25,131 bases of DNA from JALEVB01 sp022768265 (GCA_034168985.1 JAXFJE010000013.1:1-25131); one strand, 5' to 3'; numbered from the stretch's first letter, positions 1 through 8,555 are shown. Translations and numbers: made by a program. The notes: a model not told the origin generated them from the letters alone.

Positions 1-1
1 T

Positions 2-307
2 CTATTCTAACCCCATTTTTTGTTTTGCAAATTTTACTACTGCTGCTCCATTCATCGTGCCGTAATCTCTCATTTCAATGCATTCTACGATCTTTTCTGG
101 AAAATCTCCTTTGATTCTTTTTTGATTGAAGCGTACTTGTGGCCCTAACAATACGATATCTGCATCTGGTACTACTTTTCTTGCTTCTGATAGTGAATAT
201 GCATTGATGTTGCACTCAAATCCTTCAGCAGCTGCTGCTTCTTTCATTTTTGTAACTAACAAGCTTGTTGACATGCCTGCTGCACATAGTAAAACAATAT
301 TTTTCAT
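2..307 (-). CDS. PTS lactose/cellobiose-type IIB component
   Basis: A 101-residue protein matching the full length of the lactose/cellobiose (diacetylchitobiose) PTS IIB family. In this family it takes phosphate from IIA on a cysteine and passes it to the sugar held by the membrane IIC. The N-terminus shows the hallmark beta strand and P-loop: IVLLCAAGMSTSLL, with Cys8 as the phosphorylated residue, followed by the DADIVLLGPQV segment near residues 49-59. The gene is complete, with its stop at the window edge, so IIC and IIA are probably just outside. The start is supported by a GGAGGT site 7 bases upstream. A promoter lies at 339-367, and an RpiR-type regulator is encoded just upstream. The exact sugar cannot be told from this domain. 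Confidence 0.93.
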   Translation of the reverse strand: MKNIVLLCAAGMSTSLLVTKMKEAAAAEGFECNINAYSLSEARKVVPDADIVLLGPQVRFNQKRIKGDFPEKIVECIEMRDYGTMNGAAVVKFAKQKMGLE

Positions 308-338
308 TATATAACCTCCATATATTATTTATATTTTT

Positions 339-367
339 ATTTTAATAATAATTTGTATATTTTTCAA
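339..367 (-). promoter_or_regulatory. Promoter of the PTS IIB gene
   Basis: On the minus strand TTGAAA (367-362) is followed after exactly 17 bases by TAAAAT (344-339), a good sigma-A-type match. Transcription would start near 332, about 25 bases before the ATG. The 308-438 gap otherwise holds only AT-rich sequence. I see no intrinsic terminator after the regulator gene, so read-through from it is also possible. Confidence 0.5.
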
Positions 368-438
368 TGTTAATATCAGTAATTATCTTTCAATTTTATA
401 TTAATTTTTATCCATTATTTGAAATATTATTTCTTTAT

Positions 439-1302
439 CTAACTATTACTTAATATACTATTCTTTATTTTTGTATCTTTGTCTGCGATCGCTTTCATGT
501 TTTCTTCAAAATTTTCTTTAAAGATCAATGAATATAAGATATCTAAGACATATGTCAAAGCCATCCTCGATGCAAAGCTTCCCATTTTCTTCATGCGATC
601 TTCTTCCACATTATCTACCACGATCAAATCATCAGCTAACTTCAATAATGGACTTTGATCATTACAGGTTATCAAGATGATCTTAAAATCATTGTCCTTA
701 CATTGCAACATGATCCTTCTTATATCATTGGATACAGCATAGGTTGAAACGATCAAACAAATATTGTCTTTATCATTGGCTTGGCCAATCAATAAATCAA
801 AACCTGCCAATGATGATAATTCACAAGGCACACCTAATTTTTTTAATTTATAGTGAAAATCAGCTACTAGTAATAAAGAAGGTCCTAGGCCTCTTAATGA
901 AACACTGTTGGCTTGACATATTTTTTTCGCACATCTTTCGATGCTTGCTAGATCTAAGTTATGATAAACATTGGTTAATACCTGGTGATGCAGATTCAAG
1001 AATGTTTTGGCGATATCTTCTTTGCTTGAATCTTTTTTGATGGGCATATCAACTTCGATCTTATTACCATTTAGGATGAAGCTATCGATTTCCATCGCTA
1101 ATTGAATCTTAAATTCACTAAAACCCTTAAATCCTATTTTCTTACAAAAGCGGATGATCGATGGTGCAGATGTATATGTTAAAATAGCTAATTCATCTAC
1201 ATTTAATTTTAAGACCGTCTCAGATTCACTGATAATAAATTCAGCAATTTCTTTTTCAACATCTGTAAAATTTTTCATATTTCTTAACTTATCAATTATC
1301 AT
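439..1302 (-). CDS. RpiR/MurR-family transcriptional regulator
   Basis: A 287-residue regulator. The N-terminal helix-turn-helix domain (about residues 1-77) carries the family pattern FTDVEKEIAEFI...LAILTYTSAPSIIRFCKKIGFKGFSEFK. The C-terminal half is a SIS sugar-phosphate-binding domain with a VSLRGLGPS strand-loop and the ICLIVSTYAVSNDI segment. Such proteins sense phosphosugars and usually control a neighbouring PTS or sugar pathway, here probably the IIB gene downstream. An in-frame upstream extension to 1359 is possible, but ATG 1302 has AAGGATG 5 bases upstream and the extension would run through a terminator stem. No clear promoter is visible between that stem and the start, so expression may depend on read-through or a weak promoter. 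Confidence 0.9.
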   Translation of the reverse strand: MIIDKLRNMKNFTDVEKEIAEFIISESETVLKLNVDELAILTYTSAPSIIRFCKKIGFKGFSEFKIQLAMEIDSFILNGNKIEVDMPIKKDSSKEDIAKTFLNLHHQVLTNVYHNLDLASIERCAKKICQANSVSLRGLGPSLLLVADFHYKLKKLGVPCELSSLAGFDLLIGQANDKDNICLIVSTYAVSNDIRRIMLQCKDNDFKIILITCNDQSPLLKLADDLIVVDNVEEDRMKKMGSFASRMALTYVLDILYSLIFKENFEENMKAIADKDTKIKNSILSNS

Positions 1303-1333
1303 AGCATCATCCTTTATCAATTTTATTTTATCA

Positions 1334-1379
1334 CAAAAAAAGGCTCTTGTTGGCATCACATCGCAAACAAGAGCTTTTT
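1334..1379 (-). terminator. Bidirectional intrinsic terminator after the DUF885 gene
   Basis: GCTCTTGTT (1343-1351) and AACAAGAGC (1366-1374) form a perfect 9-bp stem with a 14-base loop. On the minus strand it is followed by a T-run (1341-1334), and on the plus strand by TTTTT. It closes the 1385-6873 operon only about 30 bases before the regulator start at 1302. Confidence 0.85.
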
Positions 1380-1384
1380 CTAGT

Positions 1385-3160
1385 TTAACTATTTTCTAAG
1401 ATATATTGTTCAACATGTTTTTCAACGATCATATATGGTACACTGCCACAATCTAAGATCGTTTGATTAAAAGCTTTTTCATCAAAATCATCTTTCAAAG
1501 CTTCTTGAGCTTTTACTTTAAGATCATGTATTTGTTTATATCCAACATAATAAGGCATGAAAGTAGCTGGATCATCACGTAATTGTTCATAAAGCGGTAC
1601 TAAATCATCTTTAGTAACCGTATAACCATTAGATACATAAAAATCTGTCAATTGAGCTAATGTATATCCATAATAGTTGATATTGATATCTGATAAATTG
1701 ATCATGGCATAATTCATCAATTCGTTAGCTTTGTAAGCTTCGATATAATTTTGCTCAAACATCGTTAAATAATCTAAAGCTTCCATTGAGCTATATACCG
1801 CATACCCCTCTGCATAAGCGATGTTTGAAGTCAATTTCAAATATGTATTTGGCATATTATGCTTTTTATATACATATTGGTACATATGCCCAGGGAATCC
1901 TTCGTGAGCCAATGTTAGATAGGTTGAAATATCTTGGATATTTACACTGCCATCAAAAGAATTAACTTTGATCTGTTCTGGTAGACTGCTATCTATCGCC
2001 GAAACGTAATAATAAGCTAAGATACTATTTTGTGCTAACATCGGATCGATATTAGATACGACATAATCAACTTTATCGATGCTTGGAAAGTCTTGATTTA
2101 TATCTTTCGCCAAGCTATTCAAGATAGCTTCATATGAAGCAAACCCTGTATCCCTGTCATGATAAAACATTTCTAAGACCTTAAGATCACTTGTTACGAT
2201 ATCTTGAAAGATCTTATAATTTTCATCATATAATTCGATCATCAAATCTTCTAACGCTTTTACCGTTAGATCATTACCGCATTGTTCCTTGATCAATAGC
2301 TCATAGTATTGCTTACCATTAGGTAAGGATGCTATATTTTGAACATCATTAGGATATTTTTGCGCTATTTCCTTTAGATAAGCTAATAAATCAGCATATC
2401 CCTTGATGAACCCATCATAGTAGGCTTGTTTCATCTGCGTTTGATATTTAGTTTTACTTGCTTCATCTGGTGCGATGTTTTCTGCTTTTGTTAATAAAGC
2501 CGTTAATAACAAGCTATCATCTTGATTATCTAGGATATTTTGACAATATGCCATGACTTCTTCATAGTTGATCAACATGATTCCTTGTTCTAATTGTTTA
2601 TTGGTATATGCTGTTACTTGCGTAAAATAGTTAGGAATATCTTGGATCAATGCAATCAAATCTAAATAATCTTGTTCATCGTGGATCGGAAAATCAACTA
2701 AAATAACAGGAATATTGACATGATCACCACCAAGAGTAGAAAAATGATTATCGTATAGATAAAAATTTTGTGCTTTATCTAAACTTAGATCTATATTCCA
2801 TAATAGATCTTGATAAGAATCTTGATTATGACTACTTAAGGCAGCGATATCAAAACTTAATAGTTCTTCTTTTAGTTCGATCGTTTCTTCGATATCTTCG
2901 TTTGTATATTCTACTACACCCCAGCTAATCTCTAGATCATCATGCTCGAAACCATAATCTTGAGGATTTTCAAAGGATAAGTGCAAACTTAAATAATCAC
3001 TACCATATGCTTCCTTGATATATTCATCTAAAAATTGATTGAATTCTTGATTGACTTTTTCGTCTAGCTTGATCGTTTCTATCCCGTTTGAATTATCACT
3101 ACAGCCAACAAGCAGGCACATTAAACTAAAGGCAATTACAGCTTTAAATAGTTTTATCAT
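1385..3160 (-). CDS. DUF885-family lipoprotein, putative zinc metallopeptidase
   Basis: A 591-residue secreted lipoprotein. Residues 1-20 are a signal peptide ending in the lipobox LVGC, so Cys20 should be lipidated and the protein held on the outer face of the membrane. The rest matches the DUF885 family, whose hallmark is an HExxxxH-like zinc motif: HEGFPGH is at residues 419-425 in the context LAHEGFPGHMYQY. The family is regarded as peptidase-like, but substrates are mostly unknown. It is the last gene of the mnmG operon, 1 base after the ThyX-like gene, with a terminator directly behind it. The link with tRNA modification is probably only transcriptional. Confidence 0.88.
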   Translation of the reverse strand: MIKLFKAVIAFSLMCLLVGCSDNSNGIETIKLDEKVNQEFNQFLDEYIKEAYGSDYLSLHLSFENPQDYGFEHDDLEISWGVVEYTNEDIEETIELKEELLSFDIAALSSHNQDSYQDLLWNIDLSLDKAQNFYLYDNHFSTLGGDHVNIPVILVDFPIHDEQDYLDLIALIQDIPNYFTQVTAYTNKQLEQGIMLINYEEVMAYCQNILDNQDDSLLLTALLTKAENIAPDEASKTKYQTQMKQAYYDGFIKGYADLLAYLKEIAQKYPNDVQNIASLPNGKQYYELLIKEQCGNDLTVKALEDLMIELYDENYKIFQDIVTSDLKVLEMFYHDRDTGFASYEAILNSLAKDINQDFPSIDKVDYVVSNIDPMLAQNSILAYYYVSAIDSSLPEQIKVNSFDGSVNIQDISTYLTLAHEGFPGHMYQYVYKKHNMPNTYLKLTSNIAYAEGYAVYSSMEALDYLTMFEQNYIEAYKANELMNYAMINLSDININYYGYTLAQLTDFYVSNGYTVTKDDLVPLYEQLRDDPATFMPYYVGYKQIHDLKVKAQEALKDDFDEKAFNQTILDCGSVPYMIVEKHVEQYILENS

Positions 3161-3161
3161 C

Positions 3162-3794
3162 TTATTTCAAACCTGTAATAAATTCGCTATATGGCAGCGT
3201 TTCACACCAATCGCAAAATGCTTGCCACTCTGGTAAACGATGGGTTCTTCTTTGATGATACATCGTTTTTAATTGGCGATAATTGGTCGTCATCCTTGCA
3301 CATAATCTAAATCCCGCTGGATTAGAATATAAAATTTCTAGATACATTTTTTTAGCAGTTTGTTCGTCTGCTTTAACATCTTCACCATTTGTTTTAGCTT
3401 GTTTGATCTTAGCTAGCAAATCGTTATAAGCGGCGACTTTTTCTTTCATGATCACGATCATGCGCGGATCAACATACTCGATATATGCCTTATCTAGATC
3501 AAATTTAGTGATGCGATGCATCGTTGATTGGCTGCTGACAAAATCTAAAAAATGATAACGTTCAGCTTCGACCCATGCTTTATTAGAGAAAGTAAGGTCA
3601 AATTGAACGATGATCCCATTCATAAAATTATCATGCCCTTCCCCTTGCGAAGATGTAGCCAATTTGATTACCGTATTGGTAACTTCACTATTTAATGTTG
3701 ATAGATCAGTAGCCATAGGGTATTTGCTTCCCATGACAGATTCATCAAAACCATAGATCTTTACATTACTAATAACTTCATTATAATTCATCAT
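3162..3794 (-). CDS. ThyX-like protein (degenerate flavin-dependent thymidylate synthase fold)
   Basis: A 210-residue cytoplasmic protein. I see ThyX-like landmarks but not the canonical motif. Residues 79-94 read RYHFLDFVSSQSTMHR, where ThyX has RHR-x7-8-S-x-R. The C-terminal ARMTTNYRQLKTMYHQRRTH (166-185), followed by LPEW, resembles the nucleotide/FAD-binding helix of ThyX. ThyX makes dTMP with FAD and methylene-tetrahydrofolate. With the altered signature this may be a distant ThyX relative or a protein of different activity. It lies 3 bases after the ArsC-like gene and 1 base before the DUF885 gene. The start ATG at 3794 (a second ATG follows directly) has GGGGTAAGGA upstream. Confidence 0.55.
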   Translation of the reverse strand: MMNYNEVISNVKIYGFDESVMGSKYPMATDLSTLNSEVTNTVIKLATSSQGEGHDNFMNGIIVQFDLTFSNKAWVEAERYHFLDFVSSQSTMHRITKFDLDKAYIEYVDPRMIVIMKEKVAAYNDLLAKIKQAKTNGEDVKADEQTAKKMYLEILYSNPAGFRLCARMTTNYRQLKTMYHQRRTHRLPEWQAFCDWCETLPYSEFITGLK

Positions 3795-3797
3795 TCC

Positions 3798-4148
3798 TTA
3801 CCCCAATTCATCATAAGCTGCTTCTTTTTTGCCGACGATCACCACATGTTCATCAAATACGATCGGTCTTTTTACTAACATGCCATCTGATGCCAAAAGT
3901 TGCAGTTTTTCTTCATCGCTCATCGTTTTTAATTTGTTTTTTAAGTCTAGTTCACGATAGCGCAAACCACTGGTATTGAAAAATTTATTGATATCTAAAT
4001 TGCTACGACTTACTAGCTCTTTTAATAATTCATAGCTTGGTTTATCTTCTTTCAAATCTTGTTTTTGATAAGCTATTTGCTTGCTATCTAGATATTTTAA
4101 AGCTTTTTGGCAAGTCGAACACTTGCTATAACATAATACTGTATACAT
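3798..4148 (-). CDS. ArsC/Spx-like thioredoxin-fold protein
   Basis: A 116-residue protein of the ArsC-related/Spx superfamily. The N-terminal strand is followed by a CxxC motif, Cys10-Ser-Thr-Cys13, the position of the Spx redox switch; an extra Cys6 is present. The LVKRPIVFDE segment near residue 92 is the conserved Arg-Pro turn of the family. It is shorter than typical Spx (about 130 residues) and closer in length to YusI-type members, whose role is not well established. A direct Spx role in binding RNA polymerase is therefore uncertain. It begins 1 base after the mnmG stop, with AGAGGT inside the end of mnmG, so the two are translationally close. Confidence 0.85.
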   Translation of the reverse strand: MYTVLCYSKCSTCQKALKYLDSKQIAYQKQDLKEDKPSYELLKELVSRSNLDINKFFNTSGLRYRELDLKNKLKTMSDEEKLQLLASDGMLVKRPIVFDEHVVIVGKKEAAYDELG

Positions 4149-4149
4149 G

Positions 4150-6009
4150 TTAGTTACCTCTTTTTATCATCATTGCTAAGATCGCAATATCTGCCGGATT
4201 AACTCCTGAAATACGCGAAGCTTGCCCAACGGTCCTTGGTTTGACCTGTAATAATTTTTGTTTACCTTCTAAAGATAGATTATCCATGTTTTCATAATCG
4301 ATATCTTCTGGGATCAATGTATTATCCATTTTTTGCAAACGCATAGCTTCACGTGCTTCTTTTTCGATATATCCTGCATATTTAACTTCGATATCTACTT
4401 GTTTAGCAATGCGCTCGTCAATGTTTAATCCTATGACCTTAGCTAGCTCATAAGTCTTAACTAGTGGTCTTTTTACTAGATCATATGCGCTTAAAGAGTC
4501 TGTTAATGATTCGTAACCTAAAGATTGGATATATTCATTACCCGCAGACTTAGCACTAACTTTTATCTTTTGTAAGCTTTCTTTAGCTTCTTGGATCTTT
4601 GCCATCTTCTCTAGATATGCGTCATATCTTGCTTGGGAGATGGTTTTTAGATCATAACCTTTTTTGATCAAACGTTGATCTGCATTATCGTGTCTTAACA
4701 ACAACCTAAATTCTGCTCTTGAGGTTAAAAGACGATATGGTTCTTTAGTTCCTTTAGTAACTAGATCATCGATCAAGACTCCGATATAAGCTTCATCTCT
4801 TGATAAGATCAAAGGAGCTTTGCCATCTAGCTTCAAGCAAGCATTGATCCCAGCAATCAAACCTTGGCCTGCTGCTTCTTCATAACCACTGGTACCATTG
4901 ATCTGTCCAGCAGTAAATAAATTCTCAATAATCTTTGATTCTAATGATGGTTTCATTTGCAAAGGATCGATTGCATCATATTCAATGGCATAAGCATATT
5001 TTACGATCTGACAATTTTCTAAACCAGCCAAGCTATGTACCATCTTCTCTTGAACTTCGCGAGGTAAAGATGTTGAAAAACCTTGAACATAGGTAGTGTC
5101 TAGTGCTTCACTTTCAGGTTCTAAAAATAATTGATGTCTTTCTTTATCATGGAAACGTACCAACTTATCTTCGATCGATGGACAATATCGAGGCCCAACG
5201 CCCTTAACAACCCCCGAATACATACTAGAGCGATGTAAATTAGCATTGATGATATCATGCGTTTCGCTATTGGTATATGTTAAATAACATGGTAATTGTT
5301 TATCAAAAGGTCTTATCGTTTTTGTCGTATCACTAAAACAAATAAACTCATCTGTTCCTGGTTGATATGATGTCTTGCTAAAATCAATCGATGAAGTTAA
5401 GACCCGTGGTGGTGTACCCGTTTTTAAACGAAAGGTCTTTAAACCCGCATCTCTTAATGATTGTGATAAATTAGGCGTTGTTGGTTCGTTATCCGGTCCA
5501 AAATTAGTTACTTCATCACTGATCATGATATTACTTGCCATGTATGTACCAGTCGTTAAGATCGTAATCTTACCATAGACTTTTGTCCCATCATCCATCT
5601 CAATCCCTAGGATCTTATGATCTTCGATGATACATCTTTGAGCAATACCTTCTAACACATCCAAGTTTTCTTGTTTCAAGATCTCATCTTGCATCATTTT
5701 TTGATAAGCAAGCTTATCTGATTGAACCCTTAAGCATTGAACCCCAGGCCCCTTATTGGTATTTAACATCTTAAATTGCAGTGCGGTTTTATCCGCTGTG
5801 ATACCCATCTGTCCTCCCAAGGCATCAATTTCCTTGACCACTATTCCCTTGGCAGGGCCACCAATTGAAGGATTACAAGGCATCTTACCAATGTTTTCAA
5901 TACTTAAGCTAATCAATAAGGTCTTTTTATTTAAACGTGCACTTATCAAGCTAGCTTCGATCCCGGCATGACCTCCACCAACTACGATAACATCATATAA
6001 TTTTTCCAT
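4150..6009 (-). CDS. mnmG: tRNA uridine-5-carboxymethylaminomethyl(34) synthesis enzyme MnmG (GidA)
   Basis: A 619-residue protein of full family length. MnmG works with the GTPase MnmE to add the (carboxymethyl)aminomethyl group to wobble uridine 34 of several tRNAs, using FAD and methylene-tetrahydrofolate. The FAD-binding GGGHAG is at residues 11-16. Family blocks PCNPSIGGPAKG and NTNKGPGVQCLRVQSDK follow, as does GYEEAAGQGLIAGINA in the middle. The C-terminal helical domain that contacts MnmE ends with SGVNPADIAILAMMIKR. The start has AAGAAAGAAGGA upstream. The gene is 15 bases behind a PUA-like gene and is followed by three tightly packed genes. The common mnmE/rsmG/parAB neighbours are absent. 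Confidence 0.98.
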   Translation of the reverse strand: MEKLYDVIVVGGGHAGIEASLISARLNKKTLLISLSIENIGKMPCNPSIGGPAKGIVVKEIDALGGQMGITADKTALQFKMLNTNKGPGVQCLRVQSDKLAYQKMMQDEILKQENLDVLEGIAQRCIIEDHKILGIEMDDGTKVYGKITILTTGTYMASNIMISDEVTNFGPDNEPTTPNLSQSLRDAGLKTFRLKTGTPPRVLTSSIDFSKTSYQPGTDEFICFSDTTKTIRPFDKQLPCYLTYTNSETHDIINANLHRSSMYSGVVKGVGPRYCPSIEDKLVRFHDKERHQLFLEPESEALDTTYVQGFSTSLPREVQEKMVHSLAGLENCQIVKYAYAIEYDAIDPLQMKPSLESKIIENLFTAGQINGTSGYEEAAGQGLIAGINACLKLDGKAPLILSRDEAYIGVLIDDLVTKGTKEPYRLLTSRAEFRLLLRHDNADQRLIKKGYDLKTISQARYDAYLEKMAKIQEAKESLQKIKVSAKSAGNEYIQSLGYESLTDSLSAYDLVKRPLVKTYELAKVIGLNIDERIAKQVDIEVKYAGYIEKEAREAMRLQKMDNTLIPEDIDYENMDNLSLEGKQKLLQVKPRTVGQASRISGVNPADIAILAMMIKRGN

Positions 6010-6024
6010 TTATATCCTTCTTTC

Positions 6025-6873
6025 TTAGATCAGATCATTTAATTGCAAACTATCATCTTCACATATAAATTTGATCGTGACATTAAAATATTTACTTAAT
6101 TTCGCTTTTAACATCAGCGCATGACCTAGCATCAGCTCCGGCATGTTTTGCTCATTGATGATAGCGATATATAATGTTAAGTTATCATTTTCATAATGAT
6201 AGCCTATATATTTTATATTATTTACGACATTTATGCCACGGTCTTGCAAAAGATGCCATGCTTTTTTTTCTTGTTTACGACTTAAAACTAGTGCCTGTGC
6301 GATGATCGTTTGTTTTAACAAGTAGATATTTTCATCTTGTTTAAAGCTAGCGCCACCACGATCATCAAACATGCTGGTCCATAGATCTTGACCAACCTCT
6401 TCAGCATATCTTAAGACCTTAGATGTTGCTTGTTCATCTTCTTTATCCAAATAACAATAACTTTCTAAACGCTTAGATATATTGATACCTATTTCACTTA
6501 AGAATAATGGACTTTGAAAAAAGGCAACTTCCGTAAGATATAGACCTGTTAATTTGGTTGGAATGATATTATCCTTATTCAGTCTTTGAATGGCTTCTTT
6601 AAAGGCTTTTTTACTAGCATAGCCATTTTCTTCTTTATAAGTATTCCACATATTATTAAAGCTCATGCTAGTTATTTTAGCGAGATGACCATAACCAACG
6701 ATCGCTTTTTCCTTGCTGTTTGCAAGTCGAACATAGAAAAATAAATAATCCCCTAAATGAAAATTACTAAAACGATTACTTGGCGATGGGCGCCAAAAGT
6801 TGATGGTTTTATTACCATTGATACGATGAAATTCAATCATATCTGCATCACAAACGTGTAAGATAGAAGCCAT
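6025..6873 (-). CDS. Hypothetical protein with EVE/PUA-like N-terminal domain
   Basis: A 282-residue cytoplasmic protein I cannot assign to a named family. The first 130 residues look like an EVE/PUA-type beta-barrel: NFWRPSPSNRFSNFHLGDYLFFY (residues 25-47), then IVGYGHLAKI, then W..YKEENGY. That pattern is seen in base-reading domains such as EVE and some restriction-enzyme recognition domains. The C-terminal half (about 160-282) has no motif I recognise and could be a second small domain with an alternating beta pattern. There is no signal peptide or membrane segment. It starts with AAAGG 9 bases upstream and heads the mnmG operon, which fits a role in recognising RNA or modified bases; this is inference. 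Confidence 0.6.
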   Translation of the reverse strand: MASILHVCDADMIEFHRINGNKTINFWRPSPSNRFSNFHLGDYLFFYVRLANSKEKAIVGYGHLAKITSMSFNNMWNTYKEENGYASKKAFKEAIQRLNKDNIIPTKLTGLYLTEVAFFQSPLFLSEIGINISKRLESYCYLDKEDEQATSKVLRYAEEVGQDLWTSMFDDRGGASFKQDENIYLLKQTIIAQALVLSRKQEKKAWHLLQDRGINVVNNIKYIGYHYENDNLTLYIAIINEQNMPELMLGHALMLKAKLSKYFNVTIKFICEDDSLQLNDLI

Positions 6874-6930
6874 ATCATTTACCTTTTCCCTTATATAAAC
6901 ATTATTATTTTATCATTTTTTAGGCTTATC

Positions 6931-6960
6931 TTGTAAACTAATTCTCATTGCTGATATAAT
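6931..6960 (+). promoter_or_regulatory. Promoter of the ThrE-type exporter genes
   Basis: TTGTAA (6931-6936) and a perfect TATAAT (6955-6960) are separated by 18 bases. The predicted start site near 6967 gives a very short leader before ATG 6978. The divergent PUA-like gene starts at 6873, so the promoter of the mnmG operon must share this 95-base gap. Confidence 0.6.
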
Positions 6961-6977
6961 CTAGACAGGTGATTTTG

Positions 6978-7733
6978 ATGGATGGAAATAAATTAGCAAA
7001 AACAATTACTAAAGCAGGTATCTTATTAGTTGAAAATGGTGCAGAGACCGTTAGGGTCGAGGATACGATGCAGCGTATAGCCAAGGCTTATGGAGCCAGC
7101 GTGGCTGATGCCTATGCTACACCAACCTTATTGATCGTTTCTATATCAATGCCTAATTCTACTGATTTATTTCATAACATCAAACGTGTACACATGAAAA
7201 GCGTTAACTTAGACAAGATCGATAAGGTCAACACTTTATCACGTTCTATTATATCTAAACAAATTAGTTTAGATGACCTAGATAAAAAGTTAGATGAGCT
7301 GGCTATGGTTCCAAATTATCCTGATCATATCGTTATCTTAGGAGCAGCCATATGTGTATTTGGTTTTAACTTTTTCTTCCAAGGTGATATCCATGATGCT
7401 TTGTTTGCCATGATCGTTGGTATCATAGCTAAATATATAAGCATCTTATTAGAAAAGATCGAATTATCTTCCTTTTTCGTCAACGCTGTTGGGGGAGCGA
7501 TCATTTCTTTATTAGCAGTGATCTTTGCTCGCTATTTTGGTTGTGATCAAGATATCGTGATCATTTCTAGCATCATGTTATTAGTGCCAGGACTGGCCAT
7601 AACTAATGGCATTCGCGATTCGGTTAGCGGTGATCTTGTCAGTGGCTTGGTTAGAGCTACAGAAGCCATCTTTATCGCCATTGCAATTGCGATCGGTAGT
7701 GGTATCATGTTAGCTTTGTTAGGAGGTTTTTAG
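6978..7733 (+). CDS. Threonine/serine exporter family protein, N-terminal part (ThrE/DUF1212)
   Basis: A 251-residue membrane protein with a soluble N-terminal region containing the family pattern GILLVENGAETVRVEDTMQRIAKAYG, then TPTLLIVS. About five hydrophobic segments follow, with the ISSIMLLVPGLAITNGIRDSVSGD block typical of ThrE-type exporters. In Corynebacterium ThrE exports threonine and serine in one polypeptide; in many Firmicutes it is split into two genes, as here. A GTG start at 6969 is possible, but ATG 6978 is better spaced from AGGTG. The stop is 1 base before the second half, whose ribosome binding site GGAGGT lies inside this gene. The true substrate is not shown by the sequence. 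Confidence 0.88.
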   Translation: MDGNKLAKTITKAGILLVENGAETVRVEDTMQRIAKAYGASVADAYATPTLLIVSISMPNSTDLFHNIKRVHMKSVNLDKIDKVNTLSRSIISKQISLDDLDKKLDELAMVPNYPDHIVILGAAICVFGFNFFFQGDIHDALFAMIVGIIAKYISILLEKIELSSFFVNAVGGAIISLLAVIFARYFGCDQDIVIISSIMLLVPGLAITNGIRDSVSGDLVSGLVRATEAIFIAIAIAIGSGIMLALLGGF

Positions 7734-7734
7734 T

Positions 7735-8175
7735 ATGATCAGCTTTTTAGCAGCTGGCATTGCTTCGTTAGGCTTTGGCATCATTTTCAATGTTCCTAAA
7801 AGCAAGCTATTAGGAGCTGCATTTTGTGGAGGTATCGGCGGATTATTTTATGAGTTATGCTTGTCTGGCAATCTTTCCCAAACTTTTAGTTTATTTTTTG
7901 CGAGTGTTGCTTTGGCCTTAACGGCAGAAATATTAGCCCGTATAGAAAAGTGTCCTAGTACCATTTTTTCTATCTGTGCTTTGATTCCTCTTGTTCCAGG
8001 CGGAGGAATGTATTACACCATGTTAGCTATCATCAATAATGAATTTGAAAAGGCCATCTTAACTGGTATCAACACCATTGCTCAAGCATGTGCCATCGTT
8101 ATTGGTGTTATCTTAATTTCTAGCATCTTTCATAGCATGAAAAAAATTCAACAGATAAGGAGGAGTAATGTATGA
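7735..8175 (+). CDS. Threonine/serine exporter family protein, C-terminal part (ThrE_2/DUF3815)
   Basis: A 146-residue, almost wholly hydrophobic protein with about four to five membrane segments. The motif CPSTIFSICALIPLVPGGGMYYTMLAI near residues 78-104 is the hallmark of the second half of split ThrE exporters and mirrors the LVPGLAITNG block of the first half. The two probably act together as one exporter. Translation starts at ATG 7735 with GGAGGT 8 bases upstream, and the stop overlaps the next gene by ATGA. Confidence 0.9.
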   Translation: MISFLAAGIASLGFGIIFNVPKSKLLGAAFCGGIGGLFYELCLSGNLSQTFSLFFASVALALTAEILARIEKCPSTIFSICALIPLVPGGGMYYTMLAIINNEFEKAILTGINTIAQACAIVIGVILISSIFHSMKKIQQIRRSNV

Positions 8176-8549
8176 AAAGTATAAAACCTGGGCGTGGCCC
8201 TTCGATGATGAATGGTGTTGCTTCTATTTTTGCCGTTTTATTTGGTATATTTTGGACTATAATGGCTATTAATATCGGTGCACCTTCTTTATTCCCAGTA
8301 TTTGGTTTGATATTTATAGCCCTAGGTGTTATGCAAGCTATTTATTCTTTTAAAAATGCAACTAGCAAAAATCGTTTTTCAGCATTTGATATCACTAATG
8401 AAAATGAAGAAATAGATCCATTAAATGCTAAATTCTCTTCCTCAACACCTATTACCACAAATACTAATCGCTTTTGCCCATACTGTGGTAAAGCAGTAGA
8501 TAACACTTTTGAATATTGCCCTTCATGTGGTAAAAAGCTACCAAATTAG
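8172..8549 (+). CDS. Small membrane protein with C-terminal zinc ribbon
   Basis: A 125-residue protein of no named family. Residues about 14-35 and 39-58 are two hydrophobic helices, followed by a polar linker. The C-terminal zinc ribbon CPYCGKAVDNTFEYCPSCGKK has paired CxxC motifs about 15 residues apart. The layout suggests a membrane-anchored protein with a cytoplasmic zinc knuckle. It overlaps the ThrE-type gene through ATGA, with AGGAGG just upstream, so it is the third gene of that transcript. A link to amino-acid export is suggested only by position. Confidence 0.8.
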   Translation: MKSIKPGRGPSMMNGVASIFAVLFGIFWTIMAINIGAPSLFPVFGLIFIALGVMQAIYSFKNATSKNRFSAFDITNENEEIDPLNAKFSSSTPITTNTNRFCPYCGKAVDNTFEYCPSCGKKLPN

Positions 8550-8555
8550 TAAACG

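Noticed and set aside
2..307. PTS IIB gene truncated by the window edge
   Set aside because: The stop codon lies inside the window and the length of 101 residues is normal for the family.
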